NCBI GenBank assembly: GCA_012845835.1
Contig: JABAKD010000019.1
Coordinates: 7,088,994-7,152,993 of the forward strand
Length of the DNA: 64,000 nucleotides
From: Undaria pinnatifida
Taxonomy: Eukaryota; Sar; Phaeophyceae; Laminariales; Alariaceae
Reading direction: 5' to 3'
This document shows, piece after piece, positions 20,070 to 31,191 of the stretch (positions are counted from its first letter, which is position 1; each line of letters opens with the position of its first letter). The notes beneath the pieces are model-generated. The model worked only from the letters and a program-made list of their open reading frames with translations. It had not been told where the DNA came from and did not search any database. The translations under genes and the position numbers were made by a program.

Positions 20070-21785
20070 CTACACGACGTCCCCCACCACTTCCTCGCGT
20101 GCCGCCGATATTTCGAGACAGGTGTGGCAGTAAGACTCAGGTGGATTAGGTTCTTTCCACCCGTGCCGATTACACCCAAACGTACAGACCTTACACCTGC
20201 AGACGTTTATCACCTTGGTGCTGCTACGACGACGATCGTTTCTACTTTTTCTTTTAACCTTCGGCATAAGCACCCTGTATGATTTGTTGTTTTCGCTTTC
20301 ATCCATGCTGTCATCCGCGTCGTTTTCGCGTTCGTCCACGTCACCCGCGTTGTTTTCACGTTCCTCCATGTTGTCCGCGTTATTTTCGCGTTCATCCAGG
20401 TTGTCACCCGCGTTGTTCTCGCGTACCTCCATGTTGTCCGACGCATCGTTGTCGTGTTCAGCCATGTAGCCATCCGCGTTGTTCTCGCGCTCTTCCATGC
20501 TATCCGCCGCGTCGTTTTCGCGTTCATCCATGTAGCCATCCGCGTTGTAATCGCGTTCATCCTTGCTGTCGTCCGCGTTATTTTCGCGCTCATCCTTGTT
20601 GTTATCCCCGTTGTTTTTGAGTTCACCCGTGCCGTCATCCGCGATGTTGTCGCGTTCATTCATGCTTTCGTCTGCGTTGTTTTCGCGCTCTTCCGTGCTG
20701 TTATCCGCGTTGTGTTCGCGTTCATCCGTGCTGCCATCCGCGTTGTTTTCGAGTTCATCCATGCTGTTGTCGTGCTCATCGCTGTTGTCATCCGCGTTTT
20801 CACGTTCATTCACGTTATCATCTGCGTTGTTTTCGCGTTCATTCATCATGTCATCCGCGTTGTTTTCGCGTTGATCCATGATGTTGTCATTGGCGTTATT
20901 TTCCTGTTGATCCATGATGTTTTCATCCACATTATTTCCACGTTCATCCACGTTATCATCCGCGTTGTTGTCGTGTTCATCCGTGCTGTTATTGGCGTGG
21001 GAGCACGCTTTGCAGCAGATGAGCTTCTCCACGATAACTTTGAGGGGGAGGTCTCGGTTAACACGCCCAGTGCTTGTTAGCCCTTTAGCCTGTGCAGCGA
21101 TAGCTAGCGACAACCAGATACAGCCAATTGCAAGCAGAAATCCTTCCACCAAAGCCGTGCACGCCTGAAACAGCAGGAACGCGAACCCCACACCATTCAA
21201 GACAACAAGACAAAAGAACGATTTCACTCGGGTTGCCCAACCGCTAAACCCCCACTTCCAGGCATGTTTCCAGCACAGTTTTCCCGGATGAATGGACCTT
21301 CCGTGGATCATCCCCTCCCAGTTATTGCGAAATGCCCTGTACAAATTGGGTCCGTACGGAGTAAGCTTTTCAAAACTGACATTATGTTTCATGAGAGTGT
21401 AGAAGACAACCCCCACCCATGCTAAAAAGTCAGCTACCCCAAAGGCCCGACGCGTAAACCTGGCCTCGCGTTCGGGGTAGCTGAGTAGCACAACGTCGTT
21501 AAACATGGTCGACATGTCAATCAGCGACCATGCACCACGAGCCAGCGTAGGGGCCGACGCGCCAACAGCGAAAAACACAACAGCGAGAACCGTGGGATCA
21601 ACATCGATCGCGCCCGACGGAATAAGCGTAACGAGTGCTGTGATAGACACCCCGAAGAGAGTGCACACTGCGGCCGTCCTCGTGTACGTCACGAGTATGC
21701 TGGCGCGTTCGTCTCCGGTCCACGAGTCGTAGATGCCGCATGCCAGACCAAGTGTGCCCAGGAGCACCTCGAGGACGTCAATCAT
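20070..21785 (-). CDS. Membrane protein with acidic 12-residue repeats and Cys-rich tail
   Basis: One uninterrupted ATG-to-TAG frame of 571 codons on the minus strand; I do not recognise the family. Residues 1-235 are hydrophobic with about five or six likely membrane spans (about 4-19, 33-55, 63-85, 117-132, and a long pair at 190-233), and Trp/Lys-rich loops lie between them. Residues about 265-500 are some twenty imperfect 12-mers of the form ERENNADDSMDE, very acidic and Asn-rich. A basic patch follows (KVKRKSRNDRRRSS, about 509-522), then a Cys-rich end with CRCKVC, FGC and CHTC that could bind zinc. The likely topology is a membrane anchor plus an extended acidic tail. The 36-bp DNA period stays in frame, and units vary while keeping their pattern, which argues for a translated protein. 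It may be a retrogene (see the A tract at 19886-19912). Function unknown. Confidence 0.75.
   Translation of the reverse strand: MIDVLEVLLGTLGLACGIYDSWTGDERASILVTYTRTAAVCTLFGVSITALVTLIPSGAIDVDPTVLAVVFFAVGASAPTLARGAWSLIDMSTMFNDVVLLSYPEREARFTRRAFGVADFLAWVGVVFYTLMKHNVSFEKLTPYGPNLYRAFRNNWEGMIHGRSIHPGKLCWKHAWKWGFSGWATRVKSFFCLVVLNGVGFAFLLFQACTALVEGFLLAIGCIWLSLAIAAQAKGLTSTGRVNRDLPLKVIVEKLICCKACSHANNSTDEHDNNADDNVDERGNNVDENIMDQQENNANDNIMDQRENNADDMMNERENNADDNVNERENADDNSDEHDNSMDELENNADGSTDEREHNADNSTEERENNADESMNERDNIADDGTGELKNNGDNNKDERENNADDSKDERDYNADGYMDERENDAADSMEERENNADGYMAEHDNDASDNMEVRENNAGDNLDERENNADNMEERENNAGDVDERENDADDSMDESENNKSYRVLMPKVKRKSRNDRRRSSTKVINVCRCKVCTFGCNRHGWKEPNPPESYCHTCLEISAAREEVVGDVV
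20290..20995 (-). repeat. 36-bp coding minisatellite inside the membrane protein gene
   Basis: About twenty imperfect 36-bp units encode the ERENNADDSMDE-type repeats; some units have gained or lost whole codons. The repeat keeps other frames open too, including a hydrophobic frame on the plus strand. Confidence 0.85.
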
Positions 21786-22480
21786 GCCGTCTAGCGGGGC
21801 TTGAAACGCTTAAATCGCCACGATTATTCCTCAAGCACTCACAGCTGTCCGACTGGTGCCAAAATCCTTGACCTGGGCACGACGACATCACGAAAGCGAC
21901 CAAAAAGCAAAGCAAGGCAAGCTGCGTTTTTTATTACGATCGGTCATGAAATCAGGACAAACAAGAACATTTTGTTACATACAAAGAGGTTTCAGGGTAA
22001 GCGGCCAGGCGTGGTGGTGAAGAGTGCCCAGAACACATATTCTTTCTTCCCTGAAATTTGTCTAGCTTACTATTTAATATCTGATTAATTGTGTTTTGAT
22101 CTGTTTTGGCGTATCCGGTACGTTGGCATCGCAGTGCGTTTCTTAATCGTGCTGCATTGGTGGTGTACCATCTCGGTCTCATGGGTTATGACCACAGAGC
22201 TTGTATCCCTTTAGGATGAAGAAATAGTATGGACACTGGATGTGCTGTGCTTGATCTCGATGAGTAGAAAGAACACACACGCCAAGCATCAGGTCCGGCT
22301 TGGGGACAGAGTAAGGTTTTGGGGCAACAGCATATGCAAGGCCGACTAAAACGTACCATGTGACGTATAGGGTAAAGCATGGAAAAACCAACGACGTAAT
22401 CTGACAATATAGGGTCCAGTATTATTTCAAAAATACGTTTTATTGCGTTTTTTCCAAAACAAAGCTCATACGTCGGCAAT
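21786..22480. other. Spacer upstream of the membrane protein gene
   Basis: No gene recognised. The promoter of the minus-strand gene should lie here, but I see no convincing core element. Confidence 0.4.
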
Positions 22481-22489
22481 GGGTCAAAG

Positions 22490-22880
22490 TTGGAGTGAGT
22501 CAGGGTTTAGAGGTGTGCCCCGTTCGATTCTACCCGGCACCCGGTGGGAAATGCGCGGACCCGGCCTTACCCGTTCGGGCACGGATACAACCTATTACCT
22601 GCCGAGTATATTGGCGCGGGTACCCGACATGAACGGGTACGTGGGTATTCGGGTACCCGGTTAAATGCTATTTACGTGTCTCCAGTAGGAGTAATTTAGT
22701 TTCGTGTGGGTAGGGAATCGGTCAACCTGTTACCAGTAGTCCAGTGGACTAATACCCTCTAAAACCCAGGTACCCGCATGCCGGGGATCGTGCGCCCGAC
22801 AAAGAAGGCACACGGGCACGGGCACGGGTAGTACCTCTGGAAAAAATCAGGGTATCCGTTTATACGGGGTTGCCGACGAG
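22490..22880. repeat. GGTACCCG-rich degenerate repeat
   Basis: Repeated GGTACCCG, CGGGTACC and GGGCACGGG words in both orientations. There is no sustained frame. It resembles the ACCCG arrays further right. Confidence 0.5.
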
Positions 22881-23105
22881 GTACAGCTTTAGTAAGGTTC
22901 AACCCTATTAGGGTTACGTCGATTTTGTAGAGGTTTTTCGGCCGATGTCAAATCGTCTTCCCCTAACAACACTGGAAACCCACGCGGACCACACGTTTTT
23001 TTAGTTTTTTCCATGGACTGTTAACGGTAGGATTGGAGGCCCATGTATCCCTTTCCTTGCCCCTCCTTTCCTTTTATGTTCTCGTCCCCCGTCCTCGGGG
23101 GGGGT

Positions 23106-23390
23106 TGAGGCGATAGTGGCGACATCAGCATCGCTGTCGTCAGATACAGTAAGCAGGAGGCAGATCATGCGGCAGTTACCCTATTTCCTCTAGTTGTCGC
23201 ATTGTGAACCTAGTCTGGGCGCTGCCCCGACGCCTGCTGGGTGGCGTTATCTTCTTTGTTGGTGTATGTTTTGCTTAGTTTGTCGTTTCGTCTTCGGTAT
23301 GGAGGCGGTGATGGCAGTATGGGCGCCGCTGTCGTCAGATACAGTGAGCAGGAGGTGACAGACCATGCGGCAATGCTCCTATTTCATACG
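23106..23390 (+). repeat. Direct duplication, about 200-bp period
   Basis: CTGTCGTCAGATACAGT(A/G)AGC followed by AGGAGG and CATGCGGCA occurs at about 23126-23190 and again at about 23326-23385, with moderate divergence. Confidence 0.6.
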
Positions 23391-23734
23391 GAACACGGTG
23401 TGGGTTTTGTTTTGCATAGATATTCCGTATAGTCTTGTCTTATTTTGTTTTGCTCGTTTTGTTTTTCGTGGATACTTCTTCTCTCCCCCTCGCATTCCCT
23501 TTATTTTTTTATTCTTTATGTTTCCTTTCCTTGCAAATGGTCTGGTGTGCTGGCATTTTTGTTGTTCCACTTTTTCGCATTAATCGCGTTTGGCATCGCA
23601 TGGCCGAGTCCCCTTCACTGAAGTTGCGAGTTATATTAACCGCAGGGAGCGCTTATCTCTTTTTTGGACAAGGCTTCGGCACGGACACTGGGTGTGCTGG
23701 ATGTCGTTGCGTGGAAAGAACCAGGGATTTACAC
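23391..23734. other. Spacer, no gene
   Basis: T-rich sequence followed by mixed sequence. No feature recognised. Confidence 0.4.
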
Positions 23735-25100
23735 GGGTCAGGTCAAACCTCGCGGGTCGGGCTGGGTCGGATCACTTGACCCGATCCGGCCCATGAGATT
23801 TAAAAACTCATGGCGGGATATCCGCACTGGCGTGTGGTATGCGACTCCTGAGTTAGGTTAGGCAGTCCGCAGGAGAGAGGAAAAGCACTTAATTGGAAAA
23901 AATTGGCGTTAACCAACCGGTTGGCGTTTAATCACAAGCCCCGTAGAGCATATTATGAAAGAAAGGCGCTCAGGCCTGTTTTGTTGATAAATCAATATTG
24001 TCGAACAGGAGAAGAGGAGGAAGGAGGAAAGTGTGCGAGTGAGCGGGGAGCACGATTGCTTGTCTCAGCTCGACCTTCCTCTTATCAACTAAAAAACAAT
24101 TCCAATATCCTGACCGTCAGTTTGCGCTGATCGTCAGATTGAACAGTTGGGGTCCTTCCCATTTGAATCTACTATACGGCATTGATTGTGCCGCACATCT
24201 ACGTGTTTGGCATTGGACATACCGCAGTGCTTGTACTGTCGTAGTACGTTGCGTTGCTGTGGCCTGCTCGCTACAGGCGACCATGTACCGATCAGCGACT
24301 CGCTATAGACTACTGGCTACTGCTGGGTAGTATGGTAGCTATCCTTAACAAAAACCTCTTGATCCGACCCGACCCGAGGGATTTGAAAATCTCACGACCT
24401 ACCCGACCTGACCCGTGAGGTTTCCAAACCTCTTGACCCTACCCAATCCGACCCGCCTAACTCCGAATGACGCGTGAGCCACAGGTCGTGTCGCGACTCG
24501 GATCACCATTACCCGCGAGATTTAATCTCCAGACCCACGGATTCGACAGGTGGATTCAAGCCGCGGGTCGACACCTTTTATTAGTTATTTTTGTGCCCCG
24601 AAGTGATATGTGGTCTGAGCTTAATGGGTAGGGACGGTTGTGGACATGTACGTATACATTTGGCGGCGTTGTAACGTACGAATATGATAAAAAATTACTA
24701 CCTGCGCCAGGGAGGCCCTCGAGCGGTAAACCGCATGTTTTCAAAGTGTTGGGTCCACGGGTTAGCTATGTAGGCCCGACCCCCGGGTCAGAACAACTTG
24801 CGGGTCAACGTGGCCCGACCCGTGATGTCACCCGTATCTCGGGGGTCACGACCCGACCCGACCCGTGATATTTGAAAACTTCCTGACCCGATCCGACCCG
24901 ACCCGCGAGATTAGGAAATCTCTTGACCCAACCCGACCCGTAATATTTTGAAAAATCTTGACCCGACCCGACCCGAACCGACCCGAACCGACCCAAACCA
25001 ACCCGATAGATTCAACTCCTCTTGGCAAGACCCGACCCAACCAGACCCGTGAGATTTTGAAAACGTCCTGAACCTACCCGAGGGTTGGATCATGACCCAT
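23735..25100. repeat. ACCCG-based degenerate satellite, dispersed blocks
   Basis: Blocks at about 23735-23825, 24355-24570 and 24740-25100 are built from GACCCGACCCG runs alternating with a near-palindrome of the form GAGATTTGAAAATCTC, giving an irregular period of about 45-50 bp. Intervening sequence (for example 23830-24340) has no recognised gene. Open frames across the arrays are products of the repeat. Confidence 0.65.
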
Positions 25101-25551
25101 GAAAACCCCTGGACACAACAGTTTAATACTTCACATGAACAACACGCACAGGTTTCAGCAGAAATTGCATAGCATGCCCACAGATGCCCCTCAGTGTAGG
25201 AATTGCATAATAGTATTTCGAAAGTCAGTCCGTCAGAACCAGAACTCTAGACTGGCCAGCAGCAGACCGGACGACAACAATAAGGTTGGGCCATTTATTT
25301 GCACGTCTATACACTCTGTATCTGGAGCCACCTGCCACATCTGTCGCAGATTGTGGAGGCCGTTTGTTAGAGTCTTCGTACTCGGGCCCCGCTAAGTTAT
25401 ATATGCTTCACGAGGACATACACACATATTTTCCCTCGGCTGCTCCCCGGCCGGGGTGGTGCTTGGGCCTGAGGCTTCCCCAAAACGTGCCAGAGCCGCT
25501 GAGGGGGTGTGTGGCGTCGACCTTACTCGTGCGCTGAACTAGCGCTCGGGT
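25101..25551. other. Possible 5' UTR of the LINE
   Basis: No independent gene seen. The 5' end of the LINE is not marked by any repeat boundary I can identify, so part of this may belong to it. Confidence 0.35.
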
Positions 25552-27525
25552 ATGGCCGGGCCGGCGGTGACAGCCAGCGACAAGGCAAAAAAGTTCCTCG
25601 CGGAATTTTTTAACGCAGCAGCCTTGCCTGCGGACGCAGTGTCGCATCACCGCCGCGGAAAGCGTGGGGCGCGTATCGAACAGAGAAAAGAGGATCGAAC
25701 CCACGTGAGTAAGCACCAAGGTCGGGAAGGAGATGGACGTGGTGTGTCGGGACTGCTGCCCCCTTCACGTTGGCACTTAGGCAAGAACCGGGACGGGCGA
25801 AGGGAGACGGAGAGGGGGAAATACTCTGCCTGGGAAAAACGGAGGGTGGAATGGAGGAAATCAGATGCTCGGAAGAAGAGGAGACGCAGGAGGATTTGAA
25901 GGGTTGCTCACAAAATTCGCACAGATGCAAGGGCTAGGTCGAGAGCAGGGGAACTCGTTGTGGGTACGTACAACGTTCGCACACTTGCTTTCAAGGGCAC
26001 GAACGGCATAGGCTACGCCGAGGTGATACTGAAGACTTGCGAGGACGCAGGTTGTGATATCATAGGATTCCAGGAGGTGAGGCGCAATAGACAAAGTGCT
26101 TTTACGGCGGCGGGGTATGTTGTGTTTTGCTCAGGAGCAGACGGAGGAAAATACGAAAAGAAGGGGAACCACGGGGTAGGCTTAGCTGTCAGAGAGTATC
26201 GTGGCAAGGATGGATAAGGGCGACGTCGTGGTTGAGTGCATCAGTGCTAGATTGTTGAAGATTCGCATCCAACTCAAAGGGGAATCTAGCGGTGTGTCTT
26301 TCATTGTAGGCTATGCTCCCACTCTCGACCAGAGCACCAGCTAAAATTATTACTTTTGGAGTTCACTCGACGAGGTGGTCAAGGGGGTACCCATTAGGGA
26401 CCACCTCCTTGTCCTGATGGACGCAAATGCTCGTACAGGCATGAGAGGGATCGGGTGGACCGACAAAAAGGTATTGGGTGCATACGGACGTGACGACCTG
26501 AACGACAACGGAGAGCGACTTTTGACTAACGCAACTGATAACAAACTCGCCCTCCTCAACACGTACTATGCTACACCTGCTCATGGTATATCGTACACGT
26601 TTCAGAGCCCTAACCGAGGAAATGCCCAGTGCAGGCTTGACTACATACTGACACGGCAAGTGGATAGACGATTGGTACGTAATGCCGCTGTGCAGACCCC
26701 ACCCAGGGAAAACGCTGAGTCGGACCACAACCTCGTAATCGGAAATATTCGCCTTTTGGGCCGCATCGCACCAAATCGTCCAAAGGGAGTCATCAAAAAC
26801 CGACGAACTATTGATCTACCAAGATTACTGGCGGACCCGCATCTCCGGATGAATTTCCAAAACGCGATAGCAGCCAAGCTTGCCTCCCCGATCCCCGGTA
26901 CTATAATGCCGGAAGCTTGGATGACAAAAACCTCATTACTGACCAAGACGCTACTGTCAAATGCGGCCGATATAGCGCCCCCTATTCGGCGCAAACAAGT
27001 ACCGAGGGGCTGGTGTGCGACCAAGGAGACGAAAGCGGAGTTGAACGCACGATGGCAGGATAGGGAAGACGCGAGGAAACGGGTCCGTTCTGCTCCAAAC
27101 GATCGTGGCCTACGGCGAGCCTTGAAGGCGACCACCAAACAGTTGAAACGCACGGGGGCGGAAGCTGTACAGAGGTTCTTTGAAGATTACGTTAGCCAAC
27201 TCAAAGAGCGTATGCGAGTAGGTGAGCAATTTGGCTTCTACAAACACCTCATGGGGATGGATGTGGAAAGGGAGAGAACGTTTAACTCGCAGTACATCAA
27301 AGACGAGGAAGGTCGATTGCTGCGAGATAATGCCCTCATCCGCGAGCGGTGGGTGAGATGGTTTCATAAACTGCATAGCACCAAGTCGCCGACCCTTGAC
27401 CCGAGCATTGTGGACGAGCTTAAGCAGTGGCCCCCGTGCAGACCACTCGACGATGTTCCGTCTAGGTACGAATTAGAGGAGGCGATCCGTGCGCTGGCGA
27501 ACCGAAAGGCCCGATGGTCTCCCGG
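25552..27525 (+). pseudogene. LINE N-terminal region and AP-like endonuclease
   Basis: Starts at an ATG (25552) with a Lys/Arg-rich segment. The endonuclease begins near 25960 (VGTYNVRTLAF) and shows QEVRR, LMDANARTG, CRLDYIL and SDHNLVI, the conserved elements of the exonuclease-endonuclease-phosphatase fold that nicks target DNA. A long charged linker (about 26800-27480) leads to the polymerase. An in-frame TGA lies at about 25897 and a TAA at about 26342; a frame change lies near 26200 and another near 27510, where the typical PGPDGLPAELLK segment falls in the next frame. Confidence 0.8.
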
Positions 27526-28406
27526 CCGAGCTCTTGAAGATTTCGGTCGACGAAGGAGAATTGAATACCCTCGGAAAGTTCCACGATATCATCGTCGCTG
27601 TGTGGAGGGGAGGTGGCGTACCGCAACAATGGAAAGATGCAACGATTAAGGTGCTTTAAAAAAAGAAAGATCGGACTGAGTGTCGCAATTATCGTGGCAT
27701 CTCCCTCGTGGCCCACGCCGGCAAAGTACTCCTCAAAGTAATCGCGGGTCGCCTGAGTGACTATTGCGAACGCGAGAACATTTTGCTGGAGGAACAGTGT
27801 GGATTCAGACCCCAACGCTCGACGGTTGACACGATGTTCGTAACACGACGACTGCAGGAAATGGCGCGGAAGAAGGACACCCACTTGTACTTATGCTTTA
27901 TCGACCTCACCAACGCATACAACTCCGTCCACCGAACCCTTCTGTGGGATGTCCTTGCTCGTTTTGGCGTGCCACCGAGAATCCTCGCCATCCTCCAATT
28001 CCACGACGGTATGCAAGCATGCGTGCAGCTGGATGATGGAGAGTGCTCGGATAAGTTCGACGTGGGGCAAGGTCTCAGGCAAGGGTGCGTGCTCGCGCCA
28101 CTGCTGTTCAACATGTTTTTCACGGCAGTACTGTGTGTGGCCGAGAAACGCTTCCTCGCTGCAGCCATCACGGACAACATGATGCAGCTCCAACGAAAGG
28201 AGGAAGGCGAGAAGAAGGGCACTTCATGCACAGTCGACGGGCGGAGGGGGAAGGAGGGGGATGAGGTGCGGAGATTGTGGGGTATGCTGTACGCGGACGA
28301 TGCGGGCATCGTATCACGATCATCAGAAGGGCTGGAAAGGATGATGACGGTGATCATGACTGCGTGCTCGTCGTTCGGGCTTACGGTATCCGAGGCAAAG
28401 AGATAG
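27510..28406 (+). pseudogene. LINE reverse transcriptase
   Basis: Clear polymerase motifs: GPDGLPAELLK at the N side, [36 protein letters not shown] (motif A aspartate), [14 protein letters not shown] (motif B) and MLYADD (motif C, intact). A TAA stands where a tyrosine codon is usual, near 27657, ahead of the [13 protein letters not shown] block. After the YADD block the frame is lost near 28403 and continues in another frame (CLETKGGGKVSFTIN). Confidence 0.85.
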
Positions 28407-29302
28407 TGTGCCTGGAAACCAAAGGCGGGGGGAAGGTGTCCTTCACAATCAATTCAGCCGGCCAGGTATACAAACAAACAATCGAGTTTGTGTAATTGGG
28501 CGGGGCTATCACCGCAGACAGAGACCTTGGCATTTAAATAACGCGGCGTCTTCAGAGGGCCTGGACGTGCTTCCAGCGGTACAAGATGGAAATTTATGAT
28601 CGCCCGGGTATGCACTTACGGTTGAAGATGCGGTTGCTGAAATCTGAGGTGGTCGAGACATTTCTGTACGGTTGCATGACGTGGAGCCCGAACAAGCCTG
28701 ACTATGACAGGCTACGACGGGTTCACCACTCCATGCTCCTCCGATGCCTTGGATGGCGGAAACGGAAGCGCGACGACCACACCCTATCGTACGCCGATGC
28801 ACTTGCCAAGACAGCTTCCGAGAGCATAGATGCGATAGTGCGCAAACGCAGGATATTGTTTGCGGGATTCGTACCACGTGCGATGGGGGAGAAGCGTCTG
28901 CCACAGAGGGTGATGTTTGGGGAGCTTGTTGGGGGTGAGGGCTACTCAGGGGGGCAAGAGAAAGACTGGATGAATCATCTCAAGGAGGATATGTTGGTCT
29001 TTGGAATAAAATTCGAAGGGTGGCGAAAGGCTGCTCAGAAGGCTGGCAGATGGTTTCGACGAGTAGAGGAAGGAGCCGAGTTGTTCATGCGGAATTGGCA
29101 TGAAACGGAGAGACGCAAAGCTGCAGAGCGACGCGCAAAGGCTGCGGCAGCGCCATCCACCGTCGGCATCTCTAAGCGGCCGGGGGGAGGGGGAAGGGGG
29201 GAGGGGGGGGGGAGGGAGGAGGGGGGGGGGAGGGGGGAGGGGGAGGGGGGGGGGGGGGAGGGGGGAGGGGGGGAAGGGGGGGCGTCATGCCCAAGAGACT
29301 GA
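28407..29302 (+). pseudogene. LINE C-terminal region
   Basis: Encodes the segment that usually follows RT in this kind of LINE: VETFLYGCMTW, RRVHHSMLLRCLGWRK, RKRRILFAGFVPR and RLPQRVMFGEL, then a Lys/Arg-rich end. The last 40 or so residues are Gly/Glu/Arg produced by a GGGGGA-rich DNA stretch at about 29178-29283, which may be an expanded repeat rather than original sequence. Confidence 0.75.
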
Positions 29303-29384
29303 AGTCTGGGTTTGGCCATCATCGTCTTGAAAATTGTGGGCTTTCCAATGGCCGTCACAAGATAGCGTAAGACCGCCCTGACTT

Positions 29385-30047
29385 CTTCGCCATGTTGGGT
29401 TCTCTCCCCAGTGCCATTGATGATGCACTTGATACCCTCTATGAGCCCAATGCCGTCTTCAGTCAGTTCCTAGGGTCTGCTAGCATGACATTTTTTTTCA
29501 TCTTTTCCTTTCCTTGCTTCCTCCTGTTGTCTTGTCTTTGCTTGCTTCCCTTGTATTTTCTTTCTTTTCTTTCCTTCCCTTTTTCGTTTTTTTTTTCGCT
29601 TTCTTCTCTTTTCTTTCCTTTCCTTTATCTTCTTTTCTTTTCTTTGTTTCTTTTTCCCAATTGACTTGCGTCTGTCGTGCGTATGCGTAGTGATAGATAC
29701 TACGTGTAATATATATGTGGTAGTCATGTAATATTTACGTGGTAGTCTTTCTTGGGTGGCAAGCGGTATAGTCGGTTTTTCCAGGCTCGAGTAATGAGAC
29801 GTATGAACCGGTATGGACCTGGCACATCGTAGACTGACTCCCGATTTCACTTTTATATGTTTCTGATGGAAGCATGAATTGCGTCAGCTGTGATATATGC
29901 GTGTACGACCTTGGGTTGTTGGTGTGTTTCCCTGGGGTATTTATTCCTCAGCTCCAGAGTGACTGGAGCCTGTCCTGTGACCACGGACTTGATTATGCGA
30001 GTTAATGTGAGAACAACAACAAGTTAATGTGAGAACAACAACTGCAA
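29385..30047 (+). repeat. LINE 3' UTR and tail
   Basis: Shared with 37271-37791: TCTTCGCCATGTTGGG, CACTTGATACCCTCTATGAG, a long T/C-rich run, then CCTGTGACCACGGACTTG and TTAATGTGAGAACAACAAC. The terminal TTAATGTGAGAACAACAAC block occurs twice in this copy. Confidence 0.8.
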
Positions 30048-30074
30048 CAACCTACCAGGGTATGTACTTAGAAT

Positions 30075-30160
30075 ATGAGCTATGAATGGCAGATGCAGTA
30101 GCATAGTCCGCTAAAATATGAGCCATGTCCGGCAGATGCAGTAGTATAGTCCGCCCCCTG
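30075..30160 (+). repeat. Short tandem duplication, about 46 bp
   Basis: AATATGAGC, then GGCAGATGCAGTAG and ATAGTCCGC occur twice in succession. Confidence 0.7.
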
Positions 30161-30253
30161 TACTATACTAGTAGTAATAAAGCCATTTCAAGCCGCGAGG
30201 CACCAGTTAGTTGCAAAGCAGTTCTTCATTTTCTGTGGTTTCTACGTGTTCTT

Positions 30254-30895
30254 AAGGAATTAGAGGGGTATTAGTCCGTTTGACCACTTGCAAAAGGTTA
30301 ACCAAGAGCTTACCCAACCTAAGCCTTTTAACACTCTCCCCCCCTGAAACGGCGGGATACCAGGTCGGCCGGATATATGGGCGAACCTGTCAATATCCAA
30401 GTGGTTTCATTTCTTGGGTATACCGGGCAGAGTATTTTTCAACTTCGACATGGGAAAAGTCTGAAAAAGTTTATTATTGTGGATGATGGGATTTGAACCC
30501 ACGATAAAAAAAAACATGGTCTGTCGACGACGCCATTTGTTAAGGAAGTAGGGGTTTTTAGTCCGTCTGACCACTTGCAAAATGTTGACCAACAGCTTAC
30601 CCAACCCAAGCCTTATAACAATAGCAGGTCGGCCGGACATACGGGCGGACGTGTCAAAATCCAAGCGATTTTACTTCCTGGGTATACCAGGGAGAGTATT
30701 TTTCAAGTTCGACATGGAGAAAGTCGAAAAAGTTTATTATTGTGGATGTTGGGATTCGCACCCGCGACCCGAAAGCCCATGGTCCTGCCGACGACGTCAT
30801 TGGTTAAGGAATTAGAGGGGCATTAGTCCGTTTGACCACTTGCAAAAGGTTAACCAACAATAGCTTACCCAAACTAAGCCTTATAACAGTGTCAT
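30254..30895 (-). repeat. Tandem array of a tRNA-like SINE (two units and a partial third)
   Basis: Units start at 30254, 30542 and 30806 (plus strand) with AAGGAATTAGAGGGG-type sequence, followed by TAGTCCGTTTGACCACTTGC and TTACCCAA. The first two end in a minus-strand tRNA-like block: a T arm (ATCGTGGGTTCAAATCCCAT; GTCGCGGGTGCGAATCCC) preceded by GACG(T/C)CGTCG. Unit lengths are about 288 and 264 bp. The arrangement suggests head-to-tail copies of one SINE rather than independent insertions. Confidence 0.65.
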
Positions 30896-31189
30896 ACTGT
30901 GTGTTGTCTTCACAGTAAGTCCGTTCTTTCTACTCAACGACAGCAACAATTGTATGTACGAGTATTGGGCGGGGAGGCCGTATATTAACAAATAACACAT
31001 CCACTAACTGTCCATGTCCTGCGTTTTTTGCATCCTACGGAGATACAAATTCTGTGCTACAGACTGTGAAACAGAGAAACCGGCATAGTCGCAAATGAAC
31101 AGAGGAAAGCAAACGCATGCAATGTCAGCGTACCGGGTACGACCAACACAGAGAAATCAGGCCTATGAAGAAAAATAGATATTACCAGG
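30896..31189. other. Spacer, no gene
   Basis: No feature recognised between the SINE array and the pogo-like element. Confidence 0.4.
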
Positions 31190-31191
31190 TA

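Larger units (their letters stand above)
25552..30047 (+). mobile_element. APE-type non-LTR retrotransposon (LINE), near full length, inactive
   Basis: In order: an N-terminal basic segment, an apurinic-like endonuclease, reverse transcriptase, a C-terminal helical region, a G-rich stretch, and a 3' UTR that ends TTAATGTGAGAACAACAAC. The 3' UTR from about 29385 is repeated in a truncated copy at 37271-37791 and in a short reversed piece at 38193-38290, which fixes the 3' end. The coding part needs at least three frame changes and contains two or more in-frame stops, so this copy is dead. The architecture fits the CR1/L2/Jockey-like group broadly; I cannot set the clade by eye. Confidence 0.85.

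Noticed and set aside
20454-21080. Hydrophobic 208-codon frame antisense to the membrane protein
   Set aside because: Fully explained as the reverse reading of the 36-bp coding repeat; kept only as a low-interest finding.
22443-22664. 73-codon plus-strand frame
   Set aside because: Lies across the GGTACCCG-rich repeat, and its composition follows the repeat.
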